DNA of 11,395 nucleotides from the NCBI GenBank assembly GCA_936924635.1, contig CAKZHP010000047.1, forward strand, positions 1 through 11,395, given 5' to 3'. Shown here in pieces: positions 6,951-11,395 of this stretch. The stretch comes from an uncultured Propionibacteriaceae bacterium. GTDB lineage: Bacteria > Actinomycetota > Actinomycetes > Propionibacteriales > Propionibacteriaceae. The position numbers were made by a program, and so were the translations under genes. Each line of letters begins with the position of its first letter. Position 1 is the stretch's first letter. Under the pieces are notes generated by a model that saw only the letters and a program-made list of their open reading frames with translations, had not been told where the DNA came from and did not search any database.

Positions 6951-7979
6951 TCACGGCGTCCAGGCTGCCTCCTGAACTCCCCTGGCGCGCGAGGCCCGTG
7001 CTTCGACATCTCGCAGAGCGGCCAGGGCGTCTGGGGACCACTTGTACTCCCAGTGAAGCCCGTCATGCGCTTGGATCGTTGGGCGGGACAGGCGGTCGAA
7101 CCCGGCGTACAGGTACACGGCGGCTTTGTCGAAGCGGATGTGTCGGTCGTGAGGCAGGTGCGTTGTTCGGCCCCGACCGGGCGGGACCAGCTTGACGGTC
7201 ACTTCGTTCAGTCCGCCGTCGCGGCATGCCTCGTCGACCACGCGAAGCACCTGATCGAGGTCGGCCTGGGAGTCTGGGAGTGCTTCGCCGATGAGGGTGA
7301 GGCGTCGTGGTTTCCTCCCCGACGTCCCCGCCAGCCGCTCGAGCAGCCATTGGACGTGTTCCCCTCGAGTCCCCCACCAGACCTTCTTGAACAGGTAGCG
7401 GTCCAGCACCGTTGCGCGGCTAGACATGTCCCAGATGGGGCGGAGGACCTCCTGCCAAAACTCGTCGCGCGAGGCGCCTTCGGGGTGGAAGCCCTTGTCG
7501 CGGAGGTTCTTGATGTGAGCGAGGTGGACGGTCTCCCCAACCGAGTCCGCCAGAGCCACTTCAAAACCGGTGGCTGGGTCGGTGAGCCGCCCGTCCTCGT
7601 CGGGAACGCCCAGTGCCACTGCGGTGTCGCCGTCGACAACTGCAACGTCGACGGCTTGTCCCCACGTGCGTCCAGCCTCTGCCAACTTGGCGGACCGCAG
7701 CGGTGGCGCGAGCGATGGCTCTGCGACACGCATGCGATTCGTCTGGAGAAAGTCGAGCGCCAGCTCATTCCAGCGTTTCCCCACTCCGGCGGGCAGTGGC
7801 GCGTTCGCATCGCGGACCCTGCGCATGAACTGCTTTGCTGCCTCACCGTCAGCGAAGACCAGGGCACCGTGTTCGCGGACGAGCTGCAGGAGTCTTTCGT
7901 GCTCCCGCTTGGCTTGGCGTGTGCCGGGCTGCCCCAGGTCCCCGAGTGCCTCATGGGCGATGGCTATCCGCGCGATCAC
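6951..7979 (-). CDS. Unrecognised 342-aa protein, candidate effector coupled to the MTase-ATPase
   Basis: I cannot place this soluble 342-aa protein in a family. No signal peptide or membrane segment. Features: an N-terminal acidic/basic helical part (REHERLLQLVREHG ... FADGEAAKQF, about 25-51) possibly a small alpha/beta fold; a central AVDVAVVDGDTAVALGV strand region (109-125); SRATVLDRYLF (187-197) with Asp193; a strand LTLIGE; and HLPHDRHIRFDK (274-285). Paired LDRY and HDRHIRF elements recall C-terminal phospholipase-D-like or other phosphodiesterase-like domains of defence proteins, where His/Asp act in catalysis, but this is resemblance only. The start is GTG at 7979, whose last bases form the TGA of the upstream gene (GTGA overlap), with GGGGG six bases before it; an in-frame ATG at 8033 would overlap the upstream gene by 58 bases. 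Translational coupling implies a fixed ratio with the fusion ATPase, hence a shared function, probably as its effector. Confidence 0.8.
   Translation of the reverse strand: MIARIAIAHEALGDLGQPGTRQAKREHERLLQLVREHGALVFADGEAAKQFMRRVRDANAPLPAGVGKRWNELALDFLQTNRMRVAEPSLAPPLRSAKLAEAGRTWGQAVDVAVVDGDTAVALGVPDEDGRLTDPATGFEVALADSVGETVHLAHIKNLRDKGFHPEGASRDEFWQEVLRPIWDMSSRATVLDRYLFKKVWWGTRGEHVQWLLERLAGTSGRKPRRLTLIGEALPDSQADLDQVLRVVDEACRDGGLNEVTVKLVPPGRGRTTHLPHDRHIRFDKAAVYLYAGFDRLSRPTIQAHDGLHWEYKWSPDALAALRDVEARASRARGVQEAAWTP
7976..7979 (-). promoter_or_regulatory. GTGA start-stop overlap coupling the two operon genes
   Basis: On the minus strand GTGA holds both the GTG start of the 342-aa gene and the TGA stop of the MTase-ATPase gene. 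GGGGG at 7986-7990 lies six bases upstream. This decides the start and marks translational coupling. Confidence 0.75.
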
Positions 7980-10645
7980 GACAGGCCCCCGAACAGTTCC
8001 TCCATGCGTTCGTCGAAGAAGCCGTCCGGCCATTCGTCGATGAAGTCGCCGTCCTCGTCCACCCGGAGACGCTGCACCCGGGCCGCGCCTTCGTCGTCTT
8101 GGTCGACGTACAGGACGCAGAGGTCATCAGGGTTCAGGTCACCTCCACGAATGCGGCGTTGCAGCCGCAGCATGAGGTGCTCACTGTGGGTCTCGACGAT
8201 AACCTGGTTGGCTCGGTACTCGACCTTGGTCGCGTCAATCAGCAGTTCGGCGAGGCGTGCCTGCAGCCGAGGGTGCAGGTGGGTCTCGGGCTGCTCGATG
8301 CAGATGACAGACCTGGTGCGGGCCGTCAGCTCGACGACCAGCGGCATGCTCTGGCTGATGCCGTAGCCGACGTCAGCCGGTGTCACCGTGACCCCGGAGC
8401 GCAGGTCCTTGAGGGACACAGCGATGAGATCTCCAACGAGGCCCTTGTTCTGGCCGGCCACCAGGGGCACGATGCCGATCTCGTAGGGGATCTCGAGCCG
8501 CCGGAACCACTCGTTGACCTGGTCCATTGCGGACTCGTGGTCGTAGAGGTACAGGACTGAATCGCGGCCGTCGCCGGGGAGGCCAGCCGTGGTCGTCCTG
8601 CTGTAGAACCGTTGCGGAGCTGACCGCAAGGGCCCGAGGTACGCGAGATCGGACAGGATGATGCTCAGCTCATGGCCCGGGCCGGCCATCAACCGGGCCG
8701 TGCGGTCGACGTAGGACTGGTTGACCGACGCCTGGCGATGTGTCGCGTGGTGCGCGGGCAAGCGGGGTGCCCTTCCGCTCGCCTGGATCCCGTCCCAGTC
8801 GAGGGTGAGTCTCTCGACCCCGGTGCGCGCCAGCTTCTTCGCGTAGCTCTCCCCGCGTTTGCGGTTCTGCTCGGCACGAGTGCGCGTTGCTTCCTCGTCC
8901 TCTCCGTGGTGGTCGTGCCGTGTGTCGAACGGGTAGAGGAAGGTCCCCGTCCCGAGGTGGCCGAACACTGGCGCGAGATCCTGCACCGCCATGGACATGG
9001 CGCCTGCTTCTTCGCTCACCCAGGAGGTGTGCATGGGTCCCGCGTTCACGACGGTGGCCTGCAGGGAGCCGCGCCCGTCTCCGGCGTCCTGGTAGACGAA
9101 CTCGAGGTGACGGGGGCATGTGGGGTCTGGGGTGCCTTCGGCTGGGAGGTCCCACACGGGCGCTCCGAAGTCGAGGCTAAACCGCACCGTGGGGGCCTCG
9201 TGGCGGTTGCGGATGCCTGTGAAGCTTCCGACGTCGGTCACGTCTCCCTGGGTCACCAGGTGTGGCTGTCCCATGGACTGCTTGAGCAGCAGCAGCGACT
9301 GAATGAGGGAGGACTTGCCGGAGGAGTTGGGCCCGTACACCACCGTCAGTGGGGCGAGGGGCAGCTCCGTGCGGTCTCTGAAGGACTTGTAGCCCTCGAT
9401 CGTCAGGCCCGTCAGGAGGTGCCCGGACGGTTCCGGCAGGACTTCCACCTGCTCAGGTGGCTCATCGAGATGGACAGCGGGCGCGATGCCGCGCTCAGGG
9501 AGCACGTCGCCGCGGGAGAGTGCCTTGGCGACGTGGCCCGGTGCCTCGAGGTCATGACCGTCCCGGAATCGGCTGACGAGACCCGTGAGCATCTCGATCG
9601 CTCGGTCGGACAGCACGCTGCGTCCGGGGCGCCCCAGGGTCTCGGCGAGGGGTGAGGCATCTGCGAAGAGCATCTTCTCCGGGGCCTCGCCCGGCGCACG
9701 GACGAGCCAGAGCTGCCCGGCGATAGAGGTATTGAAAGCGAAGCTGGCCGGTAGGGAGATCAAGCCCTCAACGATGCCTTCATGCATCAGGAGCTCGAGA
9801 CCTCGCCCCGCAAATGTGCTGCTGTTCGTCAGAACCACGGCGGCGCGGCCCCCCGGCTTGAGCAGACGGGCCACGAGGTGCAGCCAGAACAGCCCTGTGC
9901 GCTGCTCTCGACCTCGCAGAAGCGCCTCTGGGACACCAGCGTTCTCCAGACCCGCTCGCTGCTCATCGAAGAGCATCATCCCGAAGGGAGGAACCACCAC
10001 CACGGCGTCGACCGGCCCCTCGAGGTCACGCGCGCCCGTCAGAGAGTCCCCGCGGCGGACATGTCCAGTTGCTCCGAGCATGGTGAGCCGCGCCTGCGCC
10101 TGTCGAGCGACGTCCTGGTTCACGTCGATGCCCACCACCCGAGTCCCACGCTCCGCAAGGGCCACCAGGCCGGACCCTGTCCCGGCAGCAGGGTCTAGAG
10201 CAGACTCGGCCGGACCCACCAGATCAGCCATCAGTTGCGCCAGCCAGGCAGGGGTGGCGTACTCGCCACCCTCCCGGCCGCCGCTGACCGCTTGATGCTC
10301 GAGGAGCGACTCTGCCAGGTCACGGACACCGTCTTGCCCACCGGTCGCGAGGACGCCGTCGATGATCTCCAGAGCCCGGTGGACGGTGTGGTCCGGCAAC
10401 GCCGATGTGAACTCTCGCAGGTCGCGCGCGTCGGGGACCAGCGCGGCGAGGACGTCGGCCCCACCACTGTCTGCGCCGTTGACCAGCTGCTCCCACTTTC
10501 GCCGGCCGGCAGGACTGCCAGCGAGCCCCCATGCCGCGTACGTGAGGCTGAACGCGAGCCGGTCTCCACGGCTCAGCCCAACACCTCGGAAGATGTCCAA
10601 CAGGGGAAGGGCCGCCCTGTGTTGCGCGGCTGGTCGGCTGGTCAC
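7976..10645 (-). CDS. HsdM-like methyltransferase domain fused to an AAA15/DUF3696-type ATPase
   Basis: An 889-aa two-part protein. Residues about 125-320 are an N6-adenine methyltransferase domain like type I HsdM: EYATPAWLAQLM (128-139), motif I DPAAGTGSGL (151-160), GIDVN (172-176), motif IV VVPPFGMM (217-224), and LISLPASFAFNTSIAGQLWLVR (295-316). Motif IV has Val218 where the catalytic Asn/Asp/Ser belongs. Residues 1-125 are helical, as in HsdM N-termini. Residues 411-889 are an OLD/ABC-like ATPase: IEGYKSF (416-422), Walker A GPNSSGKSS (438-446), signature-like DVGYGISQSMPLV (758-770), Walker B SVICIEQPETHLHP (779-792), H-loop VETHSEHLMLRLQRRI (817-832) and a C-terminal FFDERMEELF (876-885) typical of DUF3696. 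The start is GTG at 10645 with GGAGG nine bases upstream. No specificity subunit is nearby. Coupled to the next gene. I infer a DNA-sensing ATPase of a defence system; it could also be a restriction-modification derivative. Confidence 0.88.
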   Translation of the reverse strand: MTSRPAAQHRAALPLLDIFRGVGLSRGDRLAFSLTYAAWGLAGSPAGRRKWEQLVNGADSGGADVLAALVPDARDLREFTSALPDHTVHRALEIIDGVLATGGQDGVRDLAESLLEHQAVSGGREGGEYATPAWLAQLMADLVGPAESALDPAAGTGSGLVALAERGTRVVGIDVNQDVARQAQARLTMLGATGHVRRGDSLTGARDLEGPVDAVVVVPPFGMMLFDEQRAGLENAGVPEALLRGREQRTGLFWLHLVARLLKPGGRAAVVLTNSSTFAGRGLELLMHEGIVEGLISLPASFAFNTSIAGQLWLVRAPGEAPEKMLFADASPLAETLGRPGRSVLSDRAIEMLTGLVSRFRDGHDLEAPGHVAKALSRGDVLPERGIAPAVHLDEPPEQVEVLPEPSGHLLTGLTIEGYKSFRDRTELPLAPLTVVYGPNSSGKSSLIQSLLLLKQSMGQPHLVTQGDVTDVGSFTGIRNRHEAPTVRFSLDFGAPVWDLPAEGTPDPTCPRHLEFVYQDAGDGRGSLQATVVNAGPMHTSWVSEEAGAMSMAVQDLAPVFGHLGTGTFLYPFDTRHDHHGEDEEATRTRAEQNRKRGESYAKKLARTGVERLTLDWDGIQASGRAPRLPAHHATHRQASVNQSYVDRTARLMAGPGHELSIILSDLAYLGPLRSAPQRFYSRTTTAGLPGDGRDSVLYLYDHESAMDQVNEWFRRLEIPYEIGIVPLVAGQNKGLVGDLIAVSLKDLRSGVTVTPADVGYGISQSMPLVVELTARTRSVICIEQPETHLHPRLQARLAELLIDATKVEYRANQVIVETHSEHLMLRLQRRIRGGDLNPDDLCVLYVDQDDEGAARVQRLRVDEDGDFIDEWPDGFFDERMEELFGGLS

Positions 10646-10878
10646 GTGGCATGTCCTCCATGTCCGAAGCCCGGCGCGATGACCGCTCCCGGCCGCTCCG
10701 CTGGGTCTGGCTGGTCAATCAGTAGTGTTCCGAGATGTAGTCGTGTGCCCGGTCGAACAGGCCGGGGACCTCGTCGAGCTGGTACTTCGCTAGGACTGTT
10801 CGGAGTTCGCGGGAGACGGCGCGGTCGCCCTTCTGGGTGGAGGCCCAGCCGGAGTTGTCGGCCGTCCACCCCGCCACT

Positions 10879-10894
10879 TTGAACGATCGTTCAA
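10879..10894. repeat. 16-bp perfect palindrome TTGAACGATCGTTCAA
   Basis: A perfect palindrome just past dnaB. Its GAACG-NN-CGTTC form resembles operators of TetR-family repressors, but no such regulator is in the window. A TTTT run follows only on the plus strand, the wrong side for ending dnaB. Confidence 0.5.
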
Positions 10895-10900
10895 TTTTCC

Positions 10901-10930
10901 CTGCATCTCGACATTCGCTGCATCTCGACA
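10901..10930. repeat. Tandem 13-bp direct repeat next to the dnaB stop
   Basis: CTGCATCTCGACA occurs at 10901-10913 and 10918-10930, separated by TTCG, giving a 17-bp period. It begins eight bases past the dnaB stop codon, at the boundary between core genome and island. It could be a duplication from an integration event or a binding site pair. No other copy was seen in the window. Confidence 0.6.
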
Positions 10931-10938
10931 ACATCCGT

Positions 10939-11395
10939 CTAAAAGTTGGTGGCCATGTTGGTGAAGCGGGAGTAGTGGCCCTGGAAGGCGACCACGATCG
11001 TGCCAGTGGGACCGTTTCGGTGCTTGGCCACGATCACGTCAGCCTCGCCCTCGCGGGGAGATTCCTTCTCGTACATCGACTCTCGGTGCAGCAGCACGAC
11101 CATGTCGGCATCCTGCTCGATCGAGCCCGATTCGCGCAGGTCGGAGACCATCGGCTTCTTGTCGGTGCGCTGCTCGGGCCCACGGTTAAGCTGCGACAGA
11201 GCGATGACCGGCACCTCGATCTCCTTGGCCAGGAGCTTGAGGGCGCGGGAGAACTCCGAGACCTCCTGCTGGCGGGACTCGACGCGCTTGCCGGAGCTCA
11301 TCAGCTGCAGGTAGTCGATGACCACGAGCTTGAGGTTGTTGCGCTGCTTGAGACGGCGGCACTTGGCGCGGATCTCCATGAGCGACATGTTGGGC
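10939..11395 (-). CDS. dnaB: Replicative DNA helicase DnaB, C-terminal part (5' end beyond the window)
   Basis: The last about 152 residues of the hexameric replicative helicase, which unwinds DNA at the fork; the gene continues past the right edge. Visible RecA-fold motifs: Walker B region LKLVVIDYLQLMSSG, H3 region VPVIALSQLNRGPEQR, H4 DLRESGSIEQDADMVVLLHR, and the arginine-finger region VIVAKHRNGPTGTIVVAFQGHYSRF, followed by a short tail NMATNF and a TAG stop. All are intact in the visible part, and no intein is seen there (upstream positions cannot be judged). The sequence fits actinobacterial DnaB. It is the only core gene in the window and marks the edge of the accessory region. Confidence 0.97.
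   Translation of the reverse strand, partial: PNMSLMEIRAKCRRLKQRNNLKLVVIDYLQLMSSGKRVESRQQEVSEFSRALKLLAKEIEVPVIALSQLNRGPEQRTDKKPMVSDLRESGSIEQDADMVVLLHRESMYEKESPREGEADVIVAKHRNGPTGTIVVAFQGHYSRFTNMATNF

Larger units (their letters stand above)
10719..10934 (-). pseudogene. Fragment resembling the C-terminus of type I restriction subunit HsdR
   Basis: A 71-codon frame. Its last two thirds, from about GWTADNSGWAST to the end (NSGWA ... VSRELRTVLAKYQLDEVPGLFDRAHDYISEHY, read in parts), match the typical last helices of HsdR: a WA segment, then ELR--L-KY-L ... LFDRA--YI--YY. HsdR is about 1000 aa, so only its tail remains. The first 20 codons run through a 16-bp palindrome and a tandem 13-bp repeat and look non-coding; the ATG at 10934 lies just past the dnaB stop and has no clear ribosome binding site. 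Most likely a remnant of a lost type I system at the dnaB junction. Alternatively a small standalone gene; the neighbouring HsdM-like domain makes the restriction link attractive. Confidence 0.5.

Noticed and set aside
7053..8366. 437-codon plus-strand open frame
   Set aside because: It lies antisense to the 342-aa gene and the end of the ATPase, which have motifs, ribosome binding sites and a start-stop overlap; this frame has none.
8672..9655. 327-codon plus-strand open frame
   Set aside because: It is antisense to the ATPase domain that carries intact Walker A and nearby conserved motifs; its product looks like no known family.
10320..10718. Minus-strand frame whose ATG at 10652 sits close behind GGAGG
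   Set aside because: It reads the first part of the MTase-ATPase gene in another frame and gives an arginine/proline-rich product; the GTG at 10645 opens the frame with the real domains.
10879..10894. Palindrome as a dnaB terminator
   Set aside because: The T-run is on the plus-strand side, opposite to dnaB transcription.
1..11395. Transposase, integrase, tRNA or CRISPR array marking a mobile element
   Set aside because: None was found on either strand, so the island's mode of transfer cannot be told from this window.

Overview
The window is high-GC DNA with strong Shine-Dalgarno sites, frequent GTG starts and an actinobacterial-type DnaB C-terminus at its right edge, so it most likely comes from the chromosome of an actinomycete; I cannot name the genus. 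The only clear housekeeping gene is dnaB (right edge, minus strand, partial). Everything to its left looks like an accessory defence and DNA-modification island inserted just past the dnaB stop codon.

Layout from right to left: (1) dnaB C-terminus, 10939-11395. (2) A boundary zone with a tandem 13-bp repeat, a 16-bp perfect palindrome and a 71-codon frame whose end resembles the C-terminus of a type I restriction HsdR subunit, probably a leftover (10719-10934). (3) A two-gene operon on the minus strand: an 889-aa fusion of an HsdM-like adenine methyltransferase domain to an AAA15/DUF3696-type ATPase (7976-10645), coupled through a GTGA overlap to an unrecognised 342-aa protein (6951-7979). 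The methyltransferase motif IV reads VPPF instead of NPPF, so this domain may bind SAM or DNA without methylating. (4) Two base-excision-type genes: an intact Mug/TDG-family glycosylase (6262-6774) and a probably broken OGG-like 8-oxoguanine glycosylase relative (5541-6098). (5) A divergent pair sharing a 111-bp promoter region rich in palindromes: a 407-aa plus-strand protein with an XRE helix-turn-helix domain fused to a long glycine/alanine-rich hydrophobic segment (4337-5560), and a 65-aa minus-strand protein (4028-4225). (6) Two apparent modification-dependent restriction genes: a GmrSD-type DUF262-DUF1524 protein (1386-3827) and an Mrr-type endonuclease with an extra C-terminal domain (193-1065).

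Inferred working: the GmrSD-like and Mrr-like enzymes would attack modified or foreign DNA without a cognate methylase. The MTase-ATPase fusion and its coupled partner look like a self-contained sensor-effector pair and are the best candidate for an undescribed system. The XRE-hydrophobic fusion looks like a self-repressing membrane effector. The Mug/TDG enzyme could be ordinary repair or act on modified bases. No CRISPR array, tRNA, rRNA, insertion sequence or integrase was found.
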